From Tillus elongatus (Eukaryota > Arthropoda > Insecta > Coleoptera > Cleridae), in contig OZ023269.1 of the NCBI GenBank assembly GCA_964006375.1, positions 3,038,001 to 3,102,000 on the forward strand: 64,000 nt of DNA. The letters run 5' to 3'. Below, piece after piece: positions 47,117-61,380 of this stretch. Under the pieces are notes generated by a model, which was given only the letters and a program-made list of their open reading frames with translations, ran no database searches and was not told the origin of the DNA. Position numbers and translations under genes: made by a program. Each line of letters opens with the position of its first letter. The stretch's first letter is position 1.

Positions 47117-48550
47117 TATAGTGTGTAAAAGCCAAATGGAATAATGAACATACAGTGTGTAAAAGCCAAATGGAATAAATTTTATTTATGTGGATTACTG
47201 AACATTCTTATAAGAAATCCTGAAACACGTCAAATTTAAATTATAAATTGACATTTTTCAACGTGAAAATGCGATCCCTACCTTCATCTACCTTCGAATG
47301 TCAGGTACAACCCCCAATTTTTTAAAGGGGAAGTATAGGCCTGTGATATTTCGCTTGAAAGGCCTGTTCATTCTCTATTCAAAAATGTTATCGTTTTTAA
47401 TTTCTTTGCAACAATTAAGATAGAATAAAATAAAATCATGTGGTTACCGAAGTTTGCTATAAAATACTCAAAACTTATTACAATATTGTAATTAGTATAC
47501 TCAAAACTTATTTCCCGTTTAGGTCTTGAAGATAAGAAAGTAAGCAAAAACCATAGTAACGTGCTTTTTACATTGTATCCATTAAAAATACATTAAAGAG
47601 TTTCCGAAACAATGTTAGTTTGTTTAAAACGGTTAAGCAAATTGTTTTGTAATTATAAGTTGTCATTTAAATTGTGAGTATTATAACTTTAGTTTGAATT
47701 TCGTTATCTTCAATTCTGAAAAATGGTTAGATTAACGAAAATGCATAAAATAACAGTTATACAAATGATTGGTTACGGAGATAAAACCCGAACACAACAT
47801 GAAGTAACTCGCCTATTTCATGAGAAATTTCCTGGCTTACCGCCTATATCCCAAGGAACAATTAGTAAAATAGACAAACAGTTTCGCGAGTTTGGTCATG
47901 TAAGGCAGATAAAAAAAAACAACCAATGCACTAAGTGAAGAAATCAAATTAGATGTGATGCTTGAATTTGTGGAAAACCCACATACATCGGCTAGACAGG
48001 CATCCACTACATTTAATGTTAGCCATGCATCGATAGTTAACATACTAAAAGAAAATAAAATGCATACCTATAAAATGATACCTACTCAGGAGCTCATGGA
48101 AGACGATTTTAATAGGAGAACTTATTTTTTAAGCGAATGATGGATATGTTGGATAACAATATTATCCGATTAGAAGAGGTTATGTTTTCTGATGAGTGCA
48201 CTTTTTCGCTTAACGGTCATGCTAATCGGCAAAATTGTCGCTACTGGGAAAAGACAAATCCTCACTGGATCAGAGAAGAACACACGCAATACCCTCAGAA
48301 GGTTAATATTTGGGCAGGGAGTTTTTGAAACCATATCATTCGTCCCTTTTTCATTGAGGGTAATTTGAATGGCGATAATTATTTGACACTACTTCAAAAT
48401 GATGTCATTCCAACTTTGGCAATTTATATCCTGATCCAGAAACCCCTCGAGTTCCAGTGAATACGATATGGTTTCAGCAGGATGGAGCACCACCACATTA
48501 CCAACTCAATGTCCGGGAGTACGTCGATGCAAGATTTCCCAATCGGTGGT
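47117..48550 (+). mobile_element. Mariner-A element, 3' truncated copy
   Basis: The left terminus TACAGTGTGTAAAAGCCAAA starts at 47151. A partial duplicate of the first 30 bp lies directly upstream at 47117-47145. Sequence then follows 16647-18614 closely up to AATCGGTGG near 48549, where a MITE B copy replaces the rest. Confidence 0.88.
47723..48550 (+). pseudogene. Mariner-A transposase, broken
   Basis: The start MVRLTKMHKITVIQMIGYGD matches the complete copy. The same poly-A frameshift (47931 region) and the same in-frame TGA after WAGSF (48326-48328) occur here as at 17211-18292. Two further frameshifts are private: a lost T near 48128 and a lost base near 48420. The first and second catalytic Asp are intact (FSDECTF and WFQQDGAPPH). 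The third Asp region and the C-terminus are missing because of truncation. Confidence 0.88.
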
Positions 48551-48795
48551 TCATTGTCCAGGATAATCTAAACAGTTTTTTCGGGAACATTTTAATTTTA
48601 TTTTCTGGAAATTTTGGTACTTTTTCAAGCAATAAAGTTATTTTCATGGAAACATGCTACATTGTTTCTACTACATAGGTTATACAGATAACCAAATATG
48701 ATGCCTGCTTCCCTTAAAAAATACATATTTGCTATCAAAAACATTTTGTATGTAAATTAACTACCATAACGCACTAGCTGAGTCCAGATTGTTAA
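48551..48795 (+). mobile_element. MITE B, partial copy
   Basis: TTTTTCGGGAACATTTTAAT through AATAAAGTTATTTTCATGGA to the terminus CCATAACGCACTAGCTGAGT matches 1690-1905. It interrupts the mariner-A copy. Confidence 0.78.
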
Positions 48796-48799
48796 GTGT

Positions 48800-50190
48800 A
48801 TCAACATTTTATTGAGATCCAAGGCCAAGTAAGGTAGTAGGTCTGATACTTTACTATGTCATCAATAAACTCAACAGACCTTGGCAGCCCAAATAACTTT
48901 GCTTAGTTACCATACCTAGATATCTTTACCTAGGTCCCTCAGAAAATCGGTGTACGAATATTGTACGAGTATCCCATAAATTAGATCGCTCCCTGGACAA
49001 TATTACTTTGAATCAACTAAGTGCTTTTATTGACTGCGATCTTTTTGCATAAACAATCTGTATAAGCTACATTTCTATATATAGTTTGTCCAAAAATAAT
49101 ACCATAACTTTAAGCACTCAACACCTTTTAAAACGAACAAAATTGCAATAGTACTCTTGTTCGAAAAACTTTGGTAGTACAGCTTATAAGGGAGTGGGAT
49201 GCAACATGTCTCTCAAATATTCTTTTTTGGACTACCGACCTCTCCCCAAGAATTTACAGGCAGCAAAAATAAAGTTTAAACGTTAATATACAATTCAGTT
49301 ATTGGTATATATAAACGATTACGATTACGATTATGGTTACTAAAATTACTTGTTTTCTGAACAAAATTATGACAGTTTTGTTATTTAATTTTCACTTAGA
49401 TGCAATATTAAATATACATTGTCAGAATTTAAGCTGATCGCACCACATGCATCATAATCGTAAAACTTAATATGTTCCATTATTCCTAAGAGTTGAGAGT
49501 CAATTTAGCTGAGTAAGCAAAACGACTAAAGGGATTTTAACTTCCGACTGGACTAAAGTGTGCATAGGTGAACGAGGTGCAATAATAAAATGTAACATGC
49601 AGGTGTAAAGCATCCAGATAAATAATATGTTGCGTGTTCCTGGTTTACATACATATGAGTAAGTATAAACTTTGACGCTGGGCTAAATTAAAGTAGACCG
49701 TAACGTACAGTAGTAGCACATAACTGTATGATTGCATTACATAGTTCTATACGAAGTTATAGTTTGTAATAACTACGCGACATGAAGTTTAATATTCATT
49801 TCTCGCGAATGCCTCGGATAAACTCACAACACTGTACGCATTTTCATTTTGTGTACCTTATATAACAATTACTCACAATCCCTGAAGTAGGTGCTTAGCT
49901 TTCCTCGAGGTTTAAAGCATCCCCTTTCCAGCTTATATGCAGAAAACTAAGAAAAATTTAATGAAATAGAAATTGATGGCAAAATTATAAGGATTTAAAG
50001 CACAAACCTTTTAAAATTACCTGCAGTTTATCAAGATAATCTTTTTGAATTTTTTATATTTTATTAACGTTTTTCATTCCCATAACGCATCTGCTGCGTC
50101 ATTATTTTTTCATAGTAGGTATTAATACCATATCGTTCAACATAACACACTTTATGCCTCAGTATTTCTTTTTCATGTTTTTAGGTAAAT
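48800..50190. other. No recognisable feature
   Basis: No identifiable gene or repeat except a lone MITE B-like end (CCCATAACGCATCTGCTGCG) near 50080. Confidence 0.5.
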
Positions 50191-50204
50191 TATACAGTAC
50201 AATA

Positions 50205-51835
50205 CAATTAAGATTAGATTAGATTTTATTGTGACTCGGCTCTTTCAGTCCCTCCACTGCGACCTTAAGTCTATTGTGGCTCACGTCTAATTATTTAGAT
50301 TTCACCTATCCATTCCAGCTTCCTGAGGGAGTCGATCTTTTCTTGAGGGTGAGAGTTTGTTTGGCAGGTGTACTGCCATCTAAGTGAAGTCGCTTGCCCG
50401 TTTTGAAGCTCAAAGAGAGATAACCTCTCTACGAGTTGGTCTGGACCCGACATCCGTCAGTGTTTGCATCGAGGCGGTATCATGAAGTCCCGCTCTCGAG
50501 CAGCATCTAATTTCCAGTTGTAATCCACCCATATAGATCTCAGCTCCCCTCAGGCTCTTTTAAACCTGACAGCTAATAGTGTTAAGACTCAAGGCAACAT
50601 CCCATCGAGTCCCGCTCCCGAGCATCACCCCAGCGAGGCCGTCCGTCCGTTTCGTAGCACACAGTATGGGCTCCAAACTCCAAGTATTTACCACTCATCA
50701 GAGATCAGAGCCACCCGGGACGTCTGGACATACGACACACGCCAGGGCTCAATCCAGGGCGGTATCATCTGGAACCCCGCTCCCGAGTAACAACCAAGCG
50801 ATGCCAATTGTCAGTCTCTGAGGCCACAGGGGAGGCGCCAAACTCCGGGTGCATATCACTCCCCAGAGATGTCTGCCTCCCCCCAGCCTTACCTGCACCA
50901 GACCCCCTCCAGTGTTTCATTGACTCGAAGCGGTATCATGAAATCCCGCCCTCGAGCAGCATCCAGGCAGGGTCGTTAGCCTGTATCGATGCTCACAGAG
51001 TAGGCCCAGGTCTCCAGGTGTAATCTACCCCTAGAGACCCCATCCACCTCCGGGTTCGTCCAGGTCCAACACCTGCCAGCGTTAGCTTAAATTTCACCCA
51101 ACAAATCGAGCTTCCGACAGGAGACGACACCTGCGAGGTAAAACTTTGTTTGACAGATGTACTGCCATCTGAGCGAAGTCGCTTGCCCGTCTCAAAGCTC
51201 AAAGAGGGATAACCTCTCTCCGAGTTCGTCGGGACCACACATCCGTCAGTGTTTGACTCTGTGCAGTATCATGAAGTCCTGCATCCGAGCAGCATCCAAG
51301 TGAGGTCGTTTGTCCGTTTCGATGGTCACTGAAGAGGCCTCAACCCTTAGTTTTATTCCACCCCTAAAGATCTCAGCTCTCCTCCGGGTTCGTCTAGACC
51401 CGACACACACCAGTGCTAGACTCAAGGCGACATCCCATAGAGTTCCGCTCCTGAGCATCACACAAGCGAGGCCGTCCGTCCGTTTCGAAGCACACAGTGG
51501 GGGCCCCCCACTCCGGGTGTTTACCACTCATTAGAGTTGTCAACCCCCTCCGGGTCGTCTAGGCACACGACACACGTCAGCACACAACCCAAGGCGGCAC
51601 CCATCCGAAACCCCGCTCCCGAGTAACAACCAAGCGCGGGCAACCATCCATTTCTAAGCCCAGAGTGGAGGCCTCAAAATCCGGGTGTACATCACTCCCC
51701 AGAGATATCCGCCTCTCTCCAGGCCCACATGGACAAGACCCCCGCCAGTGTTTGATTCCAATTAGTCGCCTTTTACGACAGGCAGGAGTTACCTTAGGCC
51801 TATTCTTTTAGTTAGTCCCCAGACCCACAGGGAAC
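50205..51835 (-). repeat. GC-richer block with about 165-bp internal repeats
   Basis: This block has clearly higher GC than the rest of the window. Landmark sequences such as CGCTCCCGAG recur near 50475, 50591, 50760, 50931, 51263, 51424 and 51591, giving spacings of mostly about 161-171 bp. Larger units at about 50360-50800 and 51148-51630 are similar at an offset of roughly 790-835 bp. On the minus strand it ends in CACAATAAAATCTAATC, with an AATAAA, and begins TTCCCTGTGGGTCTGGGG. It contains TCGTAAAAGGCGACTAA on that strand, near 51765. Short open frames across it look like repeat translation only. I cannot place it in a known class. Confidence 0.7.
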
Positions 51836-52314
51836 TCTATTGTATTATTCACTCCATCTCTATAATTGTGGTTTTCCAAAATCAAAACCTGATTACATTT
51901 ATCTGCATAAACTAGTGATTCTTAACCTGTGAGGTGCGTTACCATGGGGAGGGCGTAATAAAAATAAAAGGAGGGTGTGAACATATTGAGAAAAAAATGT
52001 TATCAAAAAATCTTGTTCATTTACTGAAAGAAAAGGAATAGGGGTTTTGTTGTTATGGTTGCTGGAATCCATGCTATGGTTTTTTGCCATTAGCTCATTT
52101 TTCCAATTCAGAAGATATAGTCAAATATTTCCAGACCAGAAGATAACTGATATCGGTTAAATATAAACAATAGTGTCGGATCATCACATAGGCCTGTATT
52201 GGTCCTAAACAATGTATGTAATAATAAACTTATCAATATTAAATAAAAAACAAGATTAGACAAAGTTTTTCGAAAAAAAGATGCCATATTAGAAATTGAC
52301 ACTAAGCTCTTTTT

Positions 52315-52445
52315 CGTGAATTTTCTTTAAAAAATTCACTAATGAGGAGATCCCGACTTTTGAATTTTGAAAAAATTTTTTGAAATGAGCGCGAACTAGG
52401 TCCCATAGAACCCATATCAAGGGCCACTTCCAATTTTTATATGTT
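52315..52445 (+). repeat. Family A end-1 module
   Basis: GTGAATTTTCTTTAAAAAAT/TCACTAATGAGGAGATCCCG, GAGCGCGAACTAGGTCCC and GAACCCATATCAAGGG lead to the TA tract. Confidence 0.88.
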
Positions 52446-52616
<171 letters not shown>

Positions 52617-52670
52617 ATCATGTAAAAAAATAATGGTTGATTTTAATCAAATTTGGTGACACAACAACAC

Positions 52671-52811
52671 AACATTTTCCGTGAAAACCTGCGCCGATTT
52701 TCCTGTCTAACGAACTTCTCCAAGCCACTTGCAAAAGGAAGGTACTTTTGCAAGTGGCTTGGAGAAGTTGGTTAGACAGAAAAATCGGCGCAGGTTTTCA
52801 CAGAAAATTTG
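52671..52811. repeat. Inverted repeat hairpin in family A end-2
   Basis: Arms of about 65 bp with a few mismatches around a 7-bp loop (52738-52744): AACTTCTCCAAGCCACTTGC on the left matches GCAAGTGGCTTGGAGAAGTT on the right. It is a foldback of end-2 sequence. Confidence 0.88.
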
Positions 52812-52849
52812 TGTTTTCTTTCGGAAAAAAATTATTCACACGTTCCACT

Positions 52850-52992
52850 TTCCTAAATGCAATTCCCTCGGTTGATGTTAATTTTTACAGTTCGTACTGA
52901 AAAAGTGAAAGGGGAACCCTGAGAATAGAACCCAGTACCCTTTGCTTCAGAGGTACACGATCTTACCATTGAAACAACGAGGCTCTTTTATA
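52850..52992 (-). mobile_element. tRNA-derived SINE, partial copy 3
   Basis: Tail-to-head part of the SINE at 4884. The box B region is diverged (TGGGTTCTATTCT on the minus strand) and the head ends near GAGCCTCGTTGTTTCAATGG. Confidence 0.7.
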
Positions 52993-52999
52993 TATAAAA

Positions 53000-53905
53000 A
53001 AAGAAACGATATTTTGCTACGAACAACGATAACTTCAACGTTAAGATATCACGTCACCTATCTCGCAAGAAGTCCTCTAACAAGTAAAGCTCCCTCGAAC
53101 CGCCGTTACAGAAGAAAAAACGCCAAAAACTCTCATTTTTCGTTAGTCGTTTGAGACAATCTATAGGAATACTAGAGAAATAAATATGAGAGGCCACAAG
53201 CAGAAAGAACCTCTTATATTTCTATTTAAATAAACATTTCTAATTACCTGAATCATACAAATACGCTAAACATTTGTAACGATATATAAGATATTTTTGC
53301 TAGTTTAATTTAGAGGAATTCGTTGAACACATCGCCTACTTCCAGAAAAAATTGCCAAATTCCTATTGTTGGTTTTCAACAGCCGTAAGTCATTGAATTG
53401 ATTCTATTGTAAGATCTTATTTAATTTTGACTCTAACGTAAACAATCTCTAAAAATAGATGTTCCTGGTAACAATATATTTTAAATTATAAGGTAGTAAA
53501 CTAAATTAAATAGGTTGGTTAAGTATTGATCAAAGAGACTTTTTTAAGAATGAGAAATTCTTGTGCCTCATGTGAAATAAACGTCCAACAACGCCAACTC
53601 GAAATACCCTCAAAGCGTATTCGAATAGAGTCCTTCCAGGTAAGTTATTTATGTTTTCTTGTGGAAAAGTTAATAGAGGTAGTAGGAAAGGGCAAGAAAG
53701 GCCATTATCTGGAAAAAGCTAAACGTAATCAAAGTATACGAGAAATGCTAGTCGCCAAGCGGCAAACAACACTACTAGCCCTAGTCAAACTCCATGCGAA
53801 CACTATTGCCACTTTCATTTTTAGATCCCCTTTCATTCCATAAAAACTAAACGTACAAGATTCTTTCCTTTTATTAGTATTAGGTGGAATAATTTTACTA
53901 ACAGA
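53000..53905. other. Unrecognised stretch with one exon-like open frame
   Basis: A 105-residue frame at 53526-53843 (MRNSCASCEINVQQRQLEIP within it) contains CAGGTAAGT at 53637-53645, a perfect 5' splice-site consensus. The upstream part from ATG at 53550 could be a short coding exon. No domain is recognised and no acceptor or further exon can be assigned. Confidence 0.25.
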
Positions 53906-53909
53906 AGAT

Positions 53910-56132
53910 TTAACCTTCATCTGCATGACAGGGTATCTGGGTACCCAATTCTGTTTTAAAAGTGATGTTTTTATTTGTTAATGTTGATATTTATGCCTAA
54001 GGTGTTGTGACCTCTCAGAATTCATTATAAAAAACCATTTTGTGCCAATGTAGTATTTTTTATAACTTTTGAAAATTATATAATGTACATTAATTTTTTT
54101 ATACTTATTCCTCACATCAGGGGTACCCCGGTACCTACTAAAATAAACATGTATTTTGTTGCAAATCTTCAACTTTCGGGCACAGTAATAAAAAATTAGC
54201 ACTCTTTATTTGAAAAAGCATATTAATTTTATAATATTTTTTATTACAATAATTCTTCTATAGTTTGCAATATTTGTTTTCTCACAATGTTCGTCGCATA
54301 TTGGGCGGCTACAAACGTCACACGATTTTCTGTTTTTTCTCTGTATTTTTGTAGCAGCTCGACACACGTAGCATTTACCTGTTACTGGAAGGCGTCGGGT
54401 TTTATCTCTGGGATGATTCTTTTCTACAACCGGTGGGGGCAGTTGGTATGCTAATGGACCTCCTAACATGCACTCACAAAAAAAATATACATATACAAAA
54501 AAAAACATGCACCCAATTCCCGATTTGGTACTAAAATGTTGTAACACCTTTGGTGATTTGGCTCTCAATTCTATGCTCGGTCTAGATAATTGCTTTCCAA
54601 GTTCTTGAAGAAATTTTCCACGATATTTTTTTTTCTTCTGAAGAGGGTTATTTTCAGTATAAATAATATATGCTGCTAATCCTGCTATATCAAGCATGTT
54701 ATAAAACATTGCAAGAGGCCAACGGTTTGTTCGACGTTTGACAGAGTAGTGCGACACCATCTTATCCATATTATCAACACCACCTTTCCCTGAGTTGTAA
54801 TAATTGATTATTTCAATTTTTTTCTTTGGACCAGATACATTTGCAGTGTCGTGCATTGTAGATAAGAGTATTGCAGCTTTTCCCTGTTTTGGTACGTATG
54901 AAACCAGTGTCATATTATCCTCAGAAAATCCAAACGTAGAAGAATGTTCTTCCCTACTTTTATTTGCCAACATCTCTAGCGGTATATAAGGTTTATTTTT
55001 TTTAGCGTACCCACAACAGAAAGTTTTCATGACATTAGAAACCGAGGCTAAGGGAAGTGTGGTGAAAAAATTATCCATCATAACATTTCTCCCACTATTT
55101 TTATAATGAATGCATAAATCTTTTACCACACGCTCACCTTGATTTTGTTCACGACTTTGCGATGATTTCCCTGTATAAATTTGCCCCACAAGAGGGTAAG
55201 AATTAGCTGCATCGCACACCCACCACATTTTTATACCATATTTGGCAGGTTTGGCTGGCATTTACTGCGTGAACCTGGTCCTATCTCTATACGGAAATAG
55301 TTGTTCCTCTACCGTTAGGCATTCAGACAATGTATAATTCAGTTTCAAATTTTGCATCAATAGAAGCCAAAGTTCTAAGATATCAGCTGCTTTATCAGTT
55401 TTCAATCTATCGGTTCTGGTATTCATATTGTCAAAGCGTACAAATCTTTGGATGGAATATAATCTGTTGACTGACATTGTCGTACGGTACAATGGGTAAC
55501 CATCACTTTTCCACAAGTCTCTCAGATTTTCTTTCTTAGACTGTCGCACTCCAGCAGTAATCAGTATCACGAGATAACCATCAAATTCTTCTTGTGTGAG
55601 AGGTTTCCAAATTTTTGGTGGTTTGTTGGAATGCTGTTTATTCCACTCCGCGTGGATGGTTTTGGCTTTGCGGTTTGTTTCTCGAATTATAATGTTGCAC
55701 ATTTCTGGAGCAAAAATGCGTGCGAAAGTTACCCGAACTGAGAGAGAATTTGCTGTCTTCAAAGGCCCAGATTTTTTTCGCAAAATATTTTGTGACAGCG
55801 TTTGACGAGCAGGCATTGGGGGACTGGTTTTCCAGATAGTCCCGATTTTAAAACGCAAAACTAGGTCAGTCATCACAATTATCAACCTCAACCTCTAGCT
55901 GCTCATCTTTAGCATTGTCTTCCTCGGCAATTTCAATTTCATTCTCAGTGTCAAGCAAAACATCTTATATGTCTGATTCTTCTGCTTGATTATTTGTTGA
56001 TGACAACAAAGACGGTAAATATTCGTCTTCTGATTCAGAGTCTTCAATTTGTTCATTGTCGTTATCACTCTCTGAATCAGATTCCATAGCATTTAATTCC
56101 TGAAGATAACTAACTTGCCGTTCATAACTCAT
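53910..56132 (-). mobile_element. piggyBac element, nearly full coding region
   Basis: A TTAA at 53910-53913 is followed by CCTTCATCTGCATGACAGGG and TATCTGGGTACCC, resembling a piggyBac terminal repeat. A related subterminal GGGGTACCCCGGTACC lies at about 54120. The transposase reads leftward from about 56132 and ends at 54206. I could not find the matching 5' terminal repeat to the right, so that end may be lost or diverged. Confidence 0.7.
54206..56132 (-). pseudogene. piggyBac transposase (stop-interrupted)
   Basis: An N-terminal acidic region (MSYERQVSYLQ, then a Ser/Asp/Glu-rich stretch) is followed by a TAA near 55965 and a frame change near 55895. One frame then runs 55891-54206, broken only by a TAA at 55262-55264. 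Before that stop, GVRQSKKENLRDLWKSDG and RFVRFDNMNTRTDRL are typical of the family. The first catalytic position reads TVEEQLFPYRDR, where VDEQL is usual, so Asp is Glu. After the stop, PAKPAKYGIKMWWVCDA, NVMMDNFFTT (second Asp) and KGGVDNMDKMVSHYS (third Asp) are kept. A Cys/His-rich C-terminal domain (CYVCRA ... CDVCSRPICDEHC) is intact. It is recently inactivated compared with most elements here. Confidence 0.9.
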
Positions 56133-56199
56133 TCTGTAAATAATCAGATACATAGAAAAAATGTCAAAAATTACAACCAAAATGTAGTTTATTATCATT

Positions 56200-57300
56200 T
56201 ATCACTTTTGTAATCTACGTACCGTTTGAATTCAGAACTGGAAACTTCCCTAAATTTTTCTGCCATTCCGAAAATTCACTAATCATAGTACAATTGCCAA
56301 TCGAAAATAGTGTTGTTTAGTCAGCGGTGGACACCAGACTAAATAAATGCTCTAGCATCCACATAATTGGGATTAGTGAATTTAAACTGGTTTTTAAGTA
56401 AAACGAAAACATTGCCGACGGCGAACTCGCTAAAGGTGACTCATCCAATTTTTAGTTCTTACACCAAATGCAGTGGGCGTATACTGAACTGGGTCGCAAA
56501 AACATGAACACATATAAAAAGAATCCATTCGAACGTTGTAGACGTGACATGTGCACCTAAAGATAATATAAAGTGAGTAAACTAATTTTTTTTATATCAC
56601 TACACAGCTATTTTGTGTGTTTTTCAAAGTAAATAATTTATCAGAACGTTTTGATTTAGAAAGGCCGATAAAACATAAAAACACAAAATCCATTAATGAA
56701 TGCTAGTTAACCCAAAATTTATCATAAAAAATTTGTTGTTTAAGGAAATTATAAAAAACATAGTAATTAAAAGATTAATAAACTGTTCGATAATTTTTTG
56801 AATTAACGAAGGAATATTAATAATTTGATAAATATATTTGGAACCAATAAAAGAATAAACATAAAAGCAAAAGTATAGAAATTCACAATAATCAAAAAAC
56901 AAAACACAGGTTCTGGCGCTAGGTGTTGTTTCTTAAAACCATTTGTGGGGCATTTTGAAACCATTACCTGAGTAAATAGAGAGTCCGCCTGAGAAGCTAA
57001 CATAAAAGGTAGATTTATGATATGTTACAATCAGGTGATTGATGTTTTAATTGATACAAGAGGTGTATTTATCTAATCGTTATATTTTCTGAAATACAAG
57101 TGCTACATAAAAACATAGAGCGGGTATACGTACAACACATACGAAAACCAAAACACACACAGATGAATAATACCCGAACACGTTTAAAACATGTTAACGC
57201 CTACATTAAACAAAAAGGAAACGGGCTTATAAAATAAAACTTCTAGAGAGCAATGCACACGTCAATAAAACTTAAAAGAAAAACTATAAACATATATAAC
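56200..57300. other. No recognisable gene
   Basis: AT-rich. Near 56270-56385 AAAATTCACTAATC and ATTAGTGAATTTAAA flank about 90 bp, echoing the palindromic edge of family A, but no larger match is seen. Confidence 0.4.
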
Positions 57301-57307
57301 TACACAC

Positions 57308-59120
<1,813 letters not shown>

Positions 59121-59229
59121 GGTAGGGCCAACATATAGTCGAAAATTATCTGTTATGCAACCCTGCATATTTTAAGTCTGATTTCTTTCCCGGTTTGAAA
59201 GTTATGGCCTTGTTACTTTGGCGTACCTG

Positions 59230-59780
59230 TATATATAATAATTGAAACTGACATCGGCTATCCTACAGTTTGGGTAACCTCACCACCAGATTCTTCTGCG
59301 CACGAATGTCTCCACCTAGCGTCGCCCGACACAAGACGGACGTCTATACTTTACCGTTAAACGTCGAATCTTGTAGGCAAACAGTTTGCGATAACATAAC
59401 TGTACATTGTTTAAATTGCAATAACTAATTTAGGGTAGTTTACATTTCTCTGAACATAATGCGGTTGTATATGGTGGTTACTGTCGTGTATTTGAATGAT
59501 TCTGATGATATTAATTATTGCATTCTCGTTAACATATTGATTATCGCGGTCAATTTGTTTCGAAATACTAAATTGTGTTCCCATTATTGCCAATAATTGC
59601 ACAAAGTCAATACACAAGAAACAATAGCCGAACAGGCTATCGCAATATCATAATAGCTAGATATCGATATTCGATGTACTCGTTATCTCTCACGAGTACG
59701 GAGAAGAAATAATAGAGTAAATGTCCCTATATTTATCATATTGGTGACTACACATACTCGCTTAAGCATATCTCTAACTA
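59230..59780. other. No recognisable feature
   Basis: A short ATTGAAACTGACATCGGCTA near 59245 echoes family A end-1. Nothing else is identified. Confidence 0.4.
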
Positions 59781-59814
59781 GAAGTCGAAACGCGTTAAGA
59801 AAATAGCAAAAAAA

Positions 59815-60170
59815 ATTGAAAATATGTCTTTTCTTTTAACAAAAGCAGGAATGAAATTTCGTTGCCAGTATAACCTATATAGTAGAAACAATGTACCATA
59901 TTTCATCAAAATAACTTTATTGTTTGAAAATATAAATGATTTTTCGAAAATAAACTCAAAATGTTCCCGAAAAAACTGGTTCCTAGCCAACAAGCGTTAA
60001 CCTAATAGCAAATTGAGCTACTGAATTTTGAAACATTTAATAAAACTTCGCTACCATAACGCACTTGCTGCGTCCTGAGTTTCTTTTCTTACAAACACGC
60101 ATTATATTTCGATGGAAAATGCAAAAATGTAATAATATAAGGTTTGTTCGATTAAAAGAAAAGTTTTTAA
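59815..60170 (-). mobile_element. MITE B and module E, diverged copy
   Basis: The interior blocks AACCTATATAGTAGAAACAA and AAAATAACTTTATTGTTTGA lead to the terminus CGCTACCATAACGCACTTGC at about 60050, followed by module E (ATTATATTTCGATGGAAAAT). A second partial interior copy follows at 60175-60310. Confidence 0.72.
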
Positions 60171-60479
60171 TAGTAAATCTGTCTTTCCTTAATGAAAGCA
60201 GCCATGTTACCAATATAATAGAAACAATGTGGCATAATTAATCAAAATAACTTTATTGTTTAAAAAACTGCAAAATTTTTCCGAAAATGAACTTAAAACG
60301 TTTTCGAAAACACTGGTCCGACTTTTCTGGCCAACGAACCTCTTCAAGTTATTTACCCACCTACCAAATTATAATTATTCACAAAAACATTTTCGACGAA
60401 GCTTGGTGATTTCTACGAAAGCACAACAAAATTACTGCAAAAATTGCCAAAATATTTTTACACAAAATTTTTCTAAAAG

Positions 60480-61380
60480 AATACATAAAATTAAAATTAT
60501 AAAGCTAATCTGTAATTAAAATTGAAAATAAAATAATTTGTTTGCACGAAAAACCATTAGGCCATTATTTTCGACGATTCTCGTTTAGAAAATGTTCCAT
60601 CAATTGAATAGTTTTTCGTAAAAAATTCTCAACAAATGTTTCTTCAAAGAAAATTTCTTAAATTTGTTTCCAAGAAAGTTCGCTATTAAAACATTTTGTA
60701 CAAGAAAATTCGCCAATAAAAAAAAATTTAAAAAAACTGTTCCGATTTTCCTGGCCAACGAACAATTTCAAATTAGTTACCCACCTACCAAAATATAATT
60801 TTTCCCAAAAACTTTTTCTACGACACAACAAAAATTTCGTGAAAATTTGCAAGCAATTGTTTCAAGAAAATCCGTAAAGATTTTTTTTATAATAACTTAT
60901 TAAACATTAATCTTTCATTACGAAAGTTTCATAAAAATATCTTACAAAACATGATTTCTACGGAAGCATAAAAAAATTCTGCGGAAACTGGATAAATATT
61001 TGTTTACACCAAATTTTGCTAAAAGAATACATAAAATTCAAATTATATACCACATCTGTAATTAAAATTCAAAATAAAATAACTTGTTTGCACAAAAATC
61101 CATTAAAACCTGTTCCATCAATTGAATAATTTTTCACACAAAAATTCATTAAATGCATTTATAAGAAAACTCGCTGTATATCTAAATACAGAACTAGATA
61201 CTTATTCTGTGGCTTCACGGAGAAAATTATTTTGCCTGTGGATGCCTTAAAAATTGAGTCCAGCTGTAGAGAAGAAAACAACCTCTTCTGATGTCACAAA
61301 TCTCTACGTCTATGTTAACTATGGAACGGTTTTACCAACTAAGGACAACAACAGTTGTTATTAAAGTTGAATTAAAAGTC
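60480..61380 (-). repeat. Family F dispersed repeat
   Basis: Reverse complement of 4228-4710 over its best-conserved parts, including AAATACAGAACTAGATACTT near 61185-61205 and ATGGAACGGTTTTACCAACT near 61320. Internal duplications are visible: 60480-60680 and 61020-61160 share AAATTAAAATTGAAAATAAA-like blocks. Confidence 0.7.

Noticed and set aside
50579..51534. Several open frames of 70-90 residues in the GC-richer block
   Set aside because: Longer frames are expected where GC is higher. They are translations of the internal repeats and show no domain.
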